Part shown: positions 27,801-34,331 of the stretch, one piece after another
Layout of the letters: every line of letters starts with the position of its first letter
Numbering within the stretch: the stretch's first letter is position 1
Assembly (NCBI GenBank): GCA_028693165.1
Contig: JAQUVX010000015.1
Location: 1 to 64,000 of the forward strand
Reading direction: 5' to 3'
Source: Lachnospiraceae bacterium
GTDB taxonomy: Bacteria > Bacillota > Clostridia > Lachnospirales > Lachnospiraceae
DNA: 64,000 nt
Made by a program: the position numbers and the translations under genes
Notes under the pieces: model-generated
The model's database searches: none
What the model saw: only the letters and a program-made list of their open reading frames with translations
What the model was told of the DNA's origin: nothing

Positions 27801-29235
27801 CGAGGAAAGCACCAAGGTCAATCAGTGCGTAGACAATGTATTGCAGTTTTGGCGTGACGGTGAAGCGGAAAAGCTGACCCAGCTGGTGTTTTGCGATATT
27901 TCCACGCCGCAGGCCGCGCCCAGCATGAAAGTGGCCAAGGCTGTCAGCGGCAATCTGGATAACCCGGAGCTGCACGGACTGGAAACAGCAATTCCGCTGG
28001 ATGCACCGGAGCCGCCCTTTACGATCTATGCCGATATTCGGAAAAAGCTGATTGAAAAAGGGATGCCGGCGGAGCAGATCGCGTTCATCCATGAAGCCAA
28101 TACCGATGTGCGAAAGAAAGAACTGTTCGGCAAAGTCCGCAGCGGTCAGGTGCGTGTTCTCCTTGGCAGCACCGCCAAAATGGGTGCCGGAACCAATGTG
28201 CAGGACAGGCTTGTGGCACTCCATGACCTTGATTGTCCGTGGCGTCCCCGCGACTTAACCCAGCGCAAGGGGCGTATCGAGCGTCAGGGCAACACAAACG
28301 CGAAAGTCCATGTATGCCGCTATGTAACAGAGGGAACATTTGATGCCTATCTGTGGCAGACCGTGGAGAATAAGCAGAAATTCATCAGCCAAATCATGTC
28401 CAGCAAAAGCCCGGTGCGCTCCTGTGAGGATGTGGACGAAACCGCATTGTCCTTTGCCGAAATCAAGGCGCTGTGTGCCGGTGATCCCCGCATTAAAGAG
28501 CGTATGGATTTGGATGTGGAGGTCAGCAGGCTGAAAATCATGAAAGCCGATCACCAAAGCAAGCAGTTTCGCATGGAGGATAATCTGCTGAAATACTTCC
28601 CGGAACAGATTGAAGCAGACAAAGGATTTATCAAGGGCTTGCAGGCAGATATGGAAACACTGGCAGCATACCCCCAACCAGAGGATGGCTTTGCCGGTAT
28701 GGAAGTGCGTGGCGATGTTCTCACCGATAAGGAAAACGCCGGTGCCGCCCTGCTGGATGCCTGTAAGGAAGTGAAAGGCACCGACCCTGTACAGATTGGT
28801 ACTTATCGCGGCTTTTCCATGTCGGTCAGCTTCAATACCTTTGAGAAAACCTATGAACTTTCCCTGCGCGGGCAGATGACCCACCGGGCTGTGCTTGGCG
28901 CTGACCCGCGCGGCAACCTTGTCCGCATCGACAACGCGCTGGATAAAATGCCGGAGCGTCTGACCAGCGTGCAGGCGCAGCTTGAAAATCTGTATCAACA
29001 GCAAACGGCGGCACAGGCAGAGGTTGGCAAGCCGTTCCCACACGAAGAAGAATTGAAAGTGAAAACAGCGCGGCTCACGGAGCTGGATTCTCTGCTGAAT
29101 ATGGATGGTCGGCGTTCCGCGCCGGAACAGGCCATTGCCAAAAGCAGCCGCCCGTCTGTGCTGGAGAGCCTAAAGCGCCCACAGCCGCCGCGCGCTACCG
29201 AAAAGAAACCAAAACCACATGAGGAGGTATTATAA
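21880..29235 (+). CDS. Giant N6-adenine methylase / SNF2-type helicase fusion
   Basis: A 2451-residue ICE protein. It has an N-terminal zone like those of ssDNA-binding ICE proteins, a disordered linker at about residues 255-380, an N6-methyltransferase domain (motif I EPSCGVGN at 932-939; motif IV NVPF at 995-998, where most enzymes have NPPF), and a superfamily 2 helicase with Walker A GAGKT at 1608-1612, motif II DESD at 1769-1772, motif III ATGTPISNS, and motif VI QRKGRIERQG near 2130. A coiled-coil C-terminus follows. Such proteins probably modify and process element DNA and may block host restriction. The disordered linker is double-coded with tnpV. AAAGGAGG precedes ATG 21880. Confidence 0.92.
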   Translation: MPTKAQMYAQMADSVATRLTGSWQEWAAFLTTAARLYKYPYHEQLMIYAQRPEATACAEYDLWNEKMGRYIRRDSKGIALVDDSGDTPRLRYVFDIADTGTRPNSRRPYLWSMEPEHTIPVQAMLERRYEIGSDSLPQQLADVAGKLADEFWTDNGADILGIVDDSFLEEYDNLNVALQFKSAATISITYALMSRCGLEPEHYFDHEDFMAIFDFNTPATVAALGTAVSQSCKEVLRQIGITIKNVEREKIAERRNSHEQHLNLQAERGLSDTQPRTEPATEPAAGQIRQDAQSVPETASPGDLQPDASLGNSVSAPRGDRADSQQPHGADDAGADAGGGRDRKPESQQSDDVGRPYEQLQGAGGGNHPEGTYSQLSFFPTETEQIYRIDEAESVQQTPFAFSFAKPQEEAPQPERKITQADIDAALQVWNGDIKSKQRTERYMLDHARDKDTAAWLKSEFGGELPAFPVSLSGSDQTEALPWAKVQRHLAKLVKEDRFFTEEEHNNFADIDTDYVREQLESGEESPFVHQVMADAERIGQENAATKQRDPLAPAYAVGDQVYLDDKLFTITEVREFDVQLHDPALAYPLFRAESRENFERLLRLDRRNGAITEFLSSSLDSDNADLQDALTGEGGLLGDREKELLSGWLRSGEGNTHIMQRLSESYAGTAETMTLQSGEEADYFASTTGFEINIHDQFNTHLSFGWQDIAPILRAMYQQEQGGFSHEPVQREPVTLEGTPTYQEGDAVTLPYPDRDISGIIGHIGEKDVRIDTGPYSWSNEVVSRETFDEGIRHDERNANLFTPDTELSASENFHINDDHLGEGGAKAKFRANMDAIALLKELERDQRGATTQEQEVLSRYVGWGGLPDAFDADKPAWAEEYKELSAALSPAEYDAARASTLNAHYTSPAVIRAIYEAVGNMGFTTGNILEPSCGVGNFFGMLPERMSGSRLYGVELDSITGRIAQQLYPKANITVAGFETTDRRDFFDLAVGNVPFGQYKVNDPAYNQLGFNIHNYFFAKALNQLRPGGVVAFVTSRYTMDSKDSSVRKYLAQRAELLGAIRLPNNAFKANAGTEVVSDILFLQKRDRVIDIQPDWVHLGESDNGYAINSYFIDHPEMVLGNTTEESTAHGMDYTVAPIEALQLSDQLHDAVKYIGGQYTQAELPELGEDEAADTSIPADPNVKNYSYTVVDGKVYYRENSIMVRPELNATAEERVRGMVALRDCVQELIDLQMDAYTPDSIITEKQGELNRLYDSFSAKNGLINDRANRLAFSADSSYYLLCSLEIVDDDGKLERKADMFTKRTIKQHTAVSSVDTPSEALAVSIGEKARVDLPYMADLCGKSEDEIISELSGVIFKDPAYGSDPLSGWQTADEYLSGNVRKKLREARRAADHDPAYQVNVSALEKAQPKDLDASEIEVRLGATWIEPDYYRQFMYELLNTPRYLRGNIDVKYSAFTAEWQITGKTQVGRNDVAAYTTYGTDRANAYRILEDSLNLRDVRIYDTVEDADGKEKRVLNAKETTLAAQKQQALRDAFKDWIWKDPERRQTLVRQYNEEMNSTRPREYDGSHIVFSGMNPEIQLREHQKNAIAHVLYGGNALLAHEVGAGKTFEMVAAAMESKRLGLCQKSIFVVPNHLTEQWASEFLRLYPSANILVTTKKDFETHRRKKFCARIATGDYDAVIIGHSQFERIPISRERQERLIQEQIWEITSGIAEVESSGGERFTVKQLERTKKGLEARLEKLRADSRKDDVVTFEQLGCDRMFVDESDNYKNLFLYTKMRNVAGLSATDAQKSSDMFAKCRYLDEVTGNRGTVFATGTPISNSMTEMYTIQRYLQYDRLQETGMTHFDCWASRFGETVTALELAPEGTGYRARTRFAKFFNLPELMAMFKEVADIKTADQLNLPTPEVEYHTYASKPTEIQQEMVKSLSERASKVHSGTVEPTVDNMLKITSDGRKLGLDQRIINPMLPDEESTKVNQCVDNVLQFWRDGEAEKLTQLVFCDISTPQAAPSMKVAKAVSGNLDNPELHGLETAIPLDAPEPPFTIYADIRKKLIEKGMPAEQIAFIHEANTDVRKKELFGKVRSGQVRVLLGSTAKMGAGTNVQDRLVALHDLDCPWRPRDLTQRKGRIERQGNTNAKVHVCRYVTEGTFDAYLWQTVENKQKFISQIMSSKSPVRSCEDVDETALSFAEIKALCAGDPRIKERMDLDVEVSRLKIMKADHQSKQFRMEDNLLKYFPEQIEADKGFIKGLQADMETLAAYPQPEDGFAGMEVRGDVLTDKENAGAALLDACKEVKGTDPVQIGTYRGFSMSVSFNTFEKTYELSLRGQMTHRAVLGADPRGNLVRIDNALDKMPERLTSVQAQLENLYQQQTAAQAEVGKPFPHEEELKVKTARLTELDSLLNMDGRRSAPEQAIAKSSRPSVLESLKRPQPPRATEKKPKPHEEVL
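22652..23008 (+). CDS. tnpV: TnpV family protein overprinted inside the methylase-helicase gene
   Basis: A 118-residue protein read in the +1 frame relative to the surrounding 2451-residue gene. It has the TnpV pattern: GDYLIPNLEL, then GRMRKAYLKQH, ending MMWVGLMNNCKAQAEEIILKELI. Ribosome site GGAAAGGAG lies 8 bases before ATG 22652, inside the host gene. The host frame stays open throughout and encodes a low-complexity Q/P/D/G/R-rich linker there (about residues 258-376), so the tnpV frame looks like the conserved one. TnpV is named from transposons of gut Clostridia; its biochemical role is not known to me. Confidence 0.8.
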   Translation: MNNTLTYKQNGDYLIPNLELSQQPNQPLGKYGRMRKAYLKQHRPVIYSQMLLSETLYPHLAEIEQTANSRMEQMMPGLMQAAGVTESLKASNQMMWVGLMNNCKAQAEEIILKELIHS

Positions 29236-30569
29236 TGTCGAATATTGTTGGAACTGCATCCTATGCCAGTGGAGAGCAGGAGATTTTTACTGACCAGAAA
29301 AAGTTCATTCAGACCGTGCGGGAGGAGCTTCCTTATCGCAGCACTTCCGGCTTTACGTTTCAGGTGATGGCGGCAGATGCGGCCACCCGAAAAGCGGTTG
29401 ATGATCTGGTCTACAATGAATATGGGGAGAACAATCCGCTTGATCTGGCCCATTACCAGAGTACGGAGAGCGAACATCAGGAAAAAGCAGCGGAAGGCTT
29501 GAACACCGCACTATATAAAAAGATGTTTGCCGAACAGGACACCTACCGGGACTGGCTTTTGACCCAGACCCCGGAGGAAATCCTGCACCATACCTATGAA
29601 TACACGGTGCGGGAGGATATTTTGATGTCGCTGGAAAATAACGACCTGACTGTGGAGCAGGCATCTGCCCTCTTGCAGTCACCCAGCCCGCTGGGGGATG
29701 TGTTCAAAGAGTTTGAAAACCGGGACAGCAGCTACATGGAAGATGTGTTGGACTGCCTGACTTCCAGAGCAAACGATGTAATGCAGCAAGAACAGGAAGC
29801 GCGGCTGGCGCTTTTGCAAATGCCGGTGTACCGTTATCCGGCATCCTATGCCCATGAGCATGAGGAGTTGCCAGAGTACCGGGCATCCCACAAAGCAAAT
29901 ATCGCCTGCCGGGATGCCATTGACACTGCTATTGCGGACAACTACCGCAACAATTCTCTGGGGTGCGATGCAGTAAAACAGGTAGTGGAGCAGTTCGGCT
30001 ATGACCGTACCCTTTATGTGCTGGCCAACACGGTACGTCAGAAAGATGGGGACGGGCGTATTTCCCATGACAATAAGGATTGGGCAAAAACTGTTCCTGT
30101 CTATGAGGATAAGGACAGCTGGGGCGGTGACCGCAACGCTGAGTTTGTGGTAGACCGGGCGCACCCCGGTTTGATGGATTTGTTCACCACACAGGCAAGG
30201 CATGATTATCTGCTGACCCAGCCCCTCACCAAAGAGGATATTCACCATGAAGCGGCGCGTATTTTAAGCCGCCTTCAGGAGCCGCAGAAACCCAACAGCC
30301 CCAATGAAACGCACTTCATGGCGCAGATCTCGCAGGACTTTCTTTTGCGCGCATCCTCCAAGGATCAAGATAAACTTTTCTCCATGTTGCCCTTTGCATC
30401 GCTTACCTTTTCCGGCATGAAAGACCGGAAGGGATTGTTTGCCACGATTTCCAAAGAGGAAAACCGTAGTCAGCCGCTACGCAAGCCCTCTGTCCGCAAA
30501 AAGCTGGAGCAGATGCCGGAGGGACAGCCCAAGACACCGGTTCCGAAAAAACGCGGTGTGGAGCGATGA
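29235..30569 (+). CDS. DUF3848-DUF3849 two-domain ICE protein
   Basis: A 444-residue protein. Residues about 85-145 match DUF3848 (LNTALYKKMFAEQDTYRDWL, EILHHTYEYTVREDIL) and residues about 195-275 match DUF3849 (VYRYPASYAHEHEELPEYRAS, CRDAIDTAIADNY). The C-terminus is basic (KLEQMP...PVPKKRG). Both domains are nearly confined to conjugative transposons, next to the methylase-helicase as here. The start overlaps the stop of the previous gene (TAATG) and the end overlaps mobC by 4 bases, so all three are coupled. Function unknown. Confidence 0.8.
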   Translation: MSNIVGTASYASGEQEIFTDQKKFIQTVREELPYRSTSGFTFQVMAADAATRKAVDDLVYNEYGENNPLDLAHYQSTESEHQEKAAEGLNTALYKKMFAEQDTYRDWLLTQTPEEILHHTYEYTVREDILMSLENNDLTVEQASALLQSPSPLGDVFKEFENRDSSYMEDVLDCLTSRANDVMQQEQEARLALLQMPVYRYPASYAHEHEELPEYRASHKANIACRDAIDTAIADNYRNNSLGCDAVKQVVEQFGYDRTLYVLANTVRQKDGDGRISHDNKDWAKTVPVYEDKDSWGGDRNAEFVVDRAHPGLMDLFTTQARHDYLLTQPLTKEDIHHEAARILSRLQEPQKPNSPNETHFMAQISQDFLLRASSKDQDKLFSMLPFASLTFSGMKDRKGLFATISKEENRSQPLRKPSVRKKLEQMPEGQPKTPVPKKRGVER

Positions 30570-30910
30570 GCGCACCAAAGCGCAAGCGTGAGATGCAGCT
30601 GAATTTCCGGGTATCGCCCCATGAGCTGGAACTCATTGAAACCAAGATGGCGCAGATGGGAACCATCAACCGGGAAGCCTACTTGCGAAAAATGGCGATA
30701 GACGGCTATGTGGTCAAGTTGGATTTGCCGGAAATCAAGGAGCTGTTATCCCTCATGCGGCGCAGCAGCAACAACTTAAATCAGTTGACCAAGCGCGTGC
30801 ATGAAACCGGGCGTATTTACGATGCAGATATGGAGGATATAGCCCAAAAACAGGATGCTATCTGGTCGGGGCTGAACGAGGTATTGGCTCGGCTTAGTGC
30901 TATTTCCTGA
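30566..30910 (+). CDS. mobC: MobC-like relaxosome accessory protein
   Basis: A 114-residue MobC family protein with an N-terminal ribbon-helix-helix segment (LNFRVSPHELELIETKMAQMG) and the MobC signature LSLMRRSSNNLNQLTKRVHETG (in part). MobC binds oriT and helps the relaxase reach its nick site. In typical relatives the relaxase follows soon after; here a 3.4-kb cargo stretch separates them. A strong terminator follows at 30931. Confidence 0.9.
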   Translation: MSAPKRKREMQLNFRVSPHELELIETKMAQMGTINREAYLRKMAIDGYVVKLDLPEIKELLSLMRRSSNNLNQLTKRVHETGRIYDADMEDIAQKQDAIWSGLNEVLARLSAIS

Positions 30911-30930
30911 CAGGGGCATAAACCCCAGAC

Positions 30931-30981
30931 AGCGGAGGGAGAACGGCATCACGCGCCGCTGCTCCCTCCGCTTATTTTTTT
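30931..30981 (+). terminator. Strong intrinsic terminator after mobC
   Basis: AGCGGAGGGAG (30931-30941) pairs with CTCCCTCCGCT (30962-30972), a perfect 11-bp stem, followed by TATTTTTTT. It closes the long transfer transcription unit. Confidence 0.85.
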
Positions 30982-30985
30982 GTTC

Positions 30986-31000
30986 CGCCGTATCCTTGCA
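30986..31000 (+). repeat. 15-bp repeat flanking the XRE/SLOG island, left copy
   Basis: CGCCGTATCCTTGCA is found here and at 32133-32147 in the same orientation. The next 25-30 bases of the two copies are also similar but diverged (ATGCGGTTA here, ATGCAGTTA there). The pair brackets exactly the XRE and SLOG genes. Confidence 0.7.
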
Positions 31001-31051
31001 GAAAAAGTGCGGATGCGGTTATGATAAAAGAAAAAGCAAGGACAGCTTTTC

Positions 31052-31408
31052 TTAGCTCTCCTTGCCATTCTCTGAATTGAGTGCAAACCCTTCGACCAGC
31101 GCATTTAGGATGCGTTCCGCAATCGCGTACTGCTCTGGTGAAAGCCGTTCCAACCGGGAGGTCAAATCCCGCATATCGCGCGTTTCTGCCGGGCCAAACA
31201 GCAGCGTGTCGCTGGACACGGCCAGTACCTGACAGATTTTCTTCATAGAAGAAAGTGAAATGCCGACGGTTCCGCGTTCAATAGCGGAAACACTTTTTGT
31301 GCCAAGCCCGACAAGTTCCCCAAAGCGTTCCTGAGTCATTCCAGCTTTTTCGCGTGCAAATTGGATTTGCGCTCCGATTTCCATATTGATTGTTTTCTTC
31401 TCTTTCAT
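31052..31408 (-). CDS. XRE-family repressor, divergent from the SLOG gene
   Basis: A 118-residue regulator. Residues about 8-65 form an XRE helix-turn-helix (EIGAQIQFAREKAGMTQERF, VSAIERGTVGISLSSMKKI); the C-terminal 50 residues are helical (LTSRLERLSPEQYAIAERIL). I start at ATG 31408, where the conserved domain begins, and not at the far upstream ATG at 31549. A perfect 8-bp inverted repeat at 31424-31446 lies just upstream, in the position of an operator, so it probably represses itself and the divergent gene at 31525. Confidence 0.85.
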   Translation of the reverse strand: MKEKKTINMEIGAQIQFAREKAGMTQERFGELVGLGTKSVSAIERGTVGISLSSMKKICQVLAVSSDTLLFGPAETRDMRDLTSRLERLSPEQYAIAERILNALVEGFALNSENGKES

Positions 31409-31423
31409 TTCTACACCACCTAT

Positions 31424-31446
31424 CACCATTAGTTTATGTAATGGTG
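31424..31446. promoter_or_regulatory. Likely operator of the XRE/SLOG pair
   Basis: CACCATTA (31424-31431) and TAATGGTG (31439-31446) are perfect inverse complements with a 7-base spacer. They sit 16 bases upstream of the XRE start and partly next to the promoter of the divergent gene. Confidence 0.65.
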
Positions 31447-31449
31447 GCG

Positions 31450-31494
31450 TTGACTTAAACACATTGTTGGCATTATAATTATCGCATTGATAAT
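31450..31494 (+). promoter_or_regulatory. Promoter of the SLOG gene with a second dyad
   Basis: TTGACT (31450-31455) and TATAAT (31474-31479) are separated by 18 bp, a good housekeeping-type promoter. A second inverted repeat, ATTATC/GATAAT at 31478-31483 and 31489-31494, overlaps the -10 element and start region. Confidence 0.7.
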
Positions 31495-31524
31495 ACGATA
31501 CCATACAAAAGCGAGGAGAAAAAG

Positions 31525-32127
31525 ATGGATTACAATACAACTTGTGCATTTACGGGGCATCGCCCCAGCAAATTTAGCTTTGGATATGATGAAGAACACC
31601 CGGATTGCATCCGGCTCAAAGAGCTGATGCAGCAGGAAATTGTTTTTTTAATGGAGCATGGTGTTACAACTTTTATTTCCGGCATGGCGCTGGGAGTGGA
31701 TATTTGGGGTGCAGAATTGGTGTTGGCACAAAAGGAAAAGCACCCGCAGATTCAGCTGATTGCCGCCATTCCCTGCGAAACGCAGGCCAATAAATGGTCG
31801 GTGGAACAGCGGGAGCGCTATTTTGATCTGCTGGCTCAATGTGATGATACGGTTTATATCAGCAACCATTACTCACCGGCTTGTATGTTCCTCCGAAATC
31901 GCTGGATGGTAGACCATGCCAAGTATTTATTGGCAGTCTATAACGGTGAGAAAAAAGGCGGCGCAGCTTACACGGTCGATTACGCACGGAAAAGGCACTG
32001 CCATGTTATACAGATTAACCCGGAGAAACAGACCATTATCCCAAATCTTGTTGTATTACAGGGGAATGAGGAGATGGAGAAAGCGCCAAAGTTGTCCGGC
32101 CACAATGGGAAAACATCTGAAATATGA
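31525..32127 (+). CDS. SLOG-fold protein (DUF1273/YpsA-like)
   Basis: A 200-residue protein of the DUF1273/YpsA type, a SLOG Rossmann-like fold that binds nucleotide-derived ligands. Family motifs are CAFTGHRPSKF (residues 7-17), GVTTFISGMALGVDIWGAE (near 46-64), and IAAIPCETQANKW. Many SLOG proteins are thought to sense or make nucleotide signals in conflict systems. It has its own promoter and a divergent XRE repressor, and the pair is bracketed by 15-bp repeats. CGAGGAGAAAAAG precedes ATG 31525. The ligand and effect are unknown. Confidence 0.85.
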   Translation: MDYNTTCAFTGHRPSKFSFGYDEEHPDCIRLKELMQQEIVFLMEHGVTTFISGMALGVDIWGAELVLAQKEKHPQIQLIAAIPCETQANKWSVEQRERYFDLLAQCDDTVYISNHYSPACMFLRNRWMVDHAKYLLAVYNGEKKGGAAYTVDYARKRHCHVIQINPEKQTIIPNLVVLQGNEEMEKAPKLSGHNGKTSEI

Positions 32128-32132
32128 CCTTT

Positions 32133-32147
32133 CGCCGTATCCTTGCA
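32133..32147 (+). repeat. 15-bp repeat flanking the XRE/SLOG island, right copy
   Basis: Exact second copy of CGCCGTATCCTTGCA (first copy 30986-31000), 5 bases after the SLOG stop codon. The distance between copies is 1147 bp start to start. Confidence 0.7.
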
Positions 32148-32204
32148 TGAGTAGGGCCAATGCAGTTAATATTAAGATAGAGATATAAAAAGGAGGCAAA
32201 CACT

Positions 32205-32513
32205 GTGTTGACAAACGAAAATGTCATTGGAATTTTTCGGGAATATTTGAAACAGGATCAGGAAATTGAAATCGTAAATACAAGCCGTGGTTATTTGAAA
32301 ATTGAGTGGGACGCCAACTCACCCTATTACAATGAGGTTTATCTTTGCACCACGCCGGAAGAATTGTTTGAGCAGCTATTGGATGATTTCAGAACCTATC
32401 AGGAGCTTGTGCTGACCAAAGGGAAACGGGAACCAACGGCGGAAGATGAGGCGATGGTAGAGCAGCTTTGTCAGCCTTATTATGAGAAGCGAAAGGAGCT
32501 GGAGGGAGTATGA
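32205..32513 (+). CDS. Small conserved ICE protein next to CD1845-like gene
   Basis: A 102-residue acidic protein with no recognised motif. Visible features are the N-terminal EIEIVNTSRGYLKIEWD strand-rich region and a helical C-terminus (FEQLLDDFRTYQELVLTKGK). GTG 32205 follows AAAAGGAGG. It overlaps the next gene by 4 bases. In this ICE family a gene of this size often precedes the CD1845-like membrane protein, so it is probably backbone. Confidence 0.65.
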   Translation: MLTNENVIGIFREYLKQDQEIEIVNTSRGYLKIEWDANSPYYNEVYLCTTPEELFEQLLDDFRTYQELVLTKGKREPTAEDEAMVEQLCQPYYEKRKELEGV

Positions 32514-32800
32514 AAATTTTGCTAAAAATTCTATTTGCACCGGCCATAGCACTGCTGGCACTATTTGTTTGGCTCTGCATGGGGCTTTTGTACTGTTCGT
32601 CATTTGTGTTCGGTCTTGCTGGAACGGTAATCGCACTGCTGGGAGTGGCGGTGCTGATTACATATTCGGTGACAAACGGCATCATTCTACTGGTAATCGC
32701 TTTTCTGGTCAGCCCGGTGGGACTTCCGATGGCGGCGGCATGGCTGCTCTCCAAGGTGCAGGATTTGCGGTATTGGATTCAAGACTTGATATACGGATAA
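32510..32800 (+). CDS. CD1845-like small membrane protein
   Basis: A 96-residue, very hydrophobic protein with probably three membrane segments (about residues 5-30, 34-55, 56-78) and a short polar end (KVQDLRYWIQDLIYG). It belongs to the CD1845-type family of conjugative transposons and is coupled to the preceding gene by an ATGA overlap. A membrane part in the transfer apparatus or an entry-exclusion-like role is possible; neither is demonstrated here. Confidence 0.75.
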   Translation: MKILLKILFAPAIALLALFVWLCMGLLYCSSFVFGLAGTVIALLGVAVLITYSVTNGIILLVIAFLVSPVGLPMAAAWLLSKVQDLRYWIQDLIYG

Positions 32801-32842
32801 AGAAAGAAGCACGGGAACAGTGACTGTCCTCGTGCTTCTGAT

Positions 32843-34234
32843 TTATGCTTTCATGTATTTTTGATTCTTGCTGTTTGGCTTATCAGGAATGGTCATTTTA
32901 AGTTTGCCGGATTCAAGAAGCGGATTTAGATAGGCTTTTCGGAAGTGTGAACGATTGGAAATGCCGATAAAACTTTGCATTTCTTCTCTTGTTCTTGCTT
33001 CGGCGCAAAAGGCAACCAATTCATCTTGACGCTTATCTTGGATGGTGACTTGGATGGTATCTTGGATGGTGGCACCATTCAAGTTGAAATTCACATTTTT
33101 CAAGACCACTCGGAAATCGGTCGAAGTGGAGTAAAACTCCGGCTTTAGCTGTTCGGAATATCCGGGGAGCTTTGCTGTTTCACTCAAAATCTTTTTCAAC
33201 CCGCTGCCACGGCGTTCCATGAATTTCATCCGGTGGAACAGGTCAGCAATAATGGGATTGCGGCGTACCGAGCCAATGGTATCAATGTCGTATTCCTGAA
33301 TAGGCTTTCCCTCAAACATTCCACCCGGAGATTGGATTTCAAGGCGATCATCATACATATCAATGTGGATTTCACTTCCCATAACGATCAGGTCACGGTG
33401 AATCAGGGCGTTCACCAAAGCCTCGGTCACTGCCCGATCTGCATAGTCGGGTTTATCTACACGATATTGTGATTCTTTCGCAAAGCGAACCTTGGAATTG
33501 TTACGAACAAAGTTGCTGCCACTTTGCAGCAGATAAATCAGATTGCCCTCATATTCCTTATCGTCCAGTGCATCATCAAAGATAGAACCTTTTTCCAGAC
33601 CATTCCAGCGGGTACAGAACAGCCGGGAATTATATACGATATGTTGATCGGCCAGCAGTTTACCTGCGTTTGTCAAAAATCCATCCTTATTTGCCAGCCC
33701 GAAAGAAATATAATCGGATGGCTCAAAGTGAAGCCCGGTTCGTTCCAGATAGGTGGCCTCCAAAAGTGTAAAGCTGTAATCTGATTTTTTTGCATCTGTG
33801 ACTAAAGCATCAAAGGAACGATTTGTGCCTTTTAAGATCAGTTCATTTACCACATAATCCGGGGCAACAATGCTTTCGTTTCCTACGCGAATATAGGCTT
33901 CCATGATGCCGTCTGCTTTGTAGTAGTATGGCGTGGAGCGTCCGGAAGCCACGGAAAGCTCCAGAATATTTTTGCCATCTTCCTGCACCGGTGTAAGTAC
34001 AAACTGTGGCAGTGGAGTAATGCGTTCTTTAATCAAACGGCTGATGATTTCCGCATCAGTCTGAACATTCTCCAGACCGCAAATGCTTCGGTCATCGGCA
34101 ACACCAAAGAACAGCGTACCGCCAATGCTGTTTGCAAATGCACTGACGCTTTTGAGCCAGCTTTTTGGTTTCTTTGTTTCCAGAGCAACCTTGAAATCAC
34201 ATTCGGTTGCTTCGGCAATATGTTTCTCTATCAT
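32843..34234 (-). CDS. AlbA_2 (Schlafen-like) / HATPase protein
   Basis: A 463-residue protein on the opposite strand to the transfer genes. The N-terminal AlbA_2/Schlafen-like domain has ECDFKVALE (about 11-19) and FANSIGGTLFFGVADD (about 33-48). The RecG-like HATPase_c_4 domain at about 260-370 has the N-box EALVNALIHRD and the G1 box DRLEIQSPGGMFEG. The C-terminus has a winged-helix-like region after a TIQ-rich linker. Such proteins are annotated as transcriptional regulators or RNA/DNA-binding ATPases and several occur in defence islands. It starts divergently, 98 bases from the relaxase gene. Confidence 0.85.
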   Translation of the reverse strand: MIEKHIAEATECDFKVALETKKPKSWLKSVSAFANSIGGTLFFGVADDRSICGLENVQTDAEIISRLIKERITPLPQFVLTPVQEDGKNILELSVASGRSTPYYYKADGIMEAYIRVGNESIVAPDYVVNELILKGTNRSFDALVTDAKKSDYSFTLLEATYLERTGLHFEPSDYISFGLANKDGFLTNAGKLLADQHIVYNSRLFCTRWNGLEKGSIFDDALDDKEYEGNLIYLLQSGSNFVRNNSKVRFAKESQYRVDKPDYADRAVTEALVNALIHRDLIVMGSEIHIDMYDDRLEIQSPGGMFEGKPIQEYDIDTIGSVRRNPIIADLFHRMKFMERRGSGLKKILSETAKLPGYSEQLKPEFYSTSTDFRVVLKNVNFNLNGATIQDTIQVTIQDKRQDELVAFCAEARTREEMQSFIGISNRSHFRKAYLNPLLESGKLKMTIPDKPNSKNQKYMKA

Positions 34235-34331
34235 AAGAGCCTCCTTTACATGGGGCGTATGGACAATGAGTAATAAATTATATTATACCCAATTTTTCAG
34301 GATATTTCAATTTGGAAGGGAGGTTTATTTC

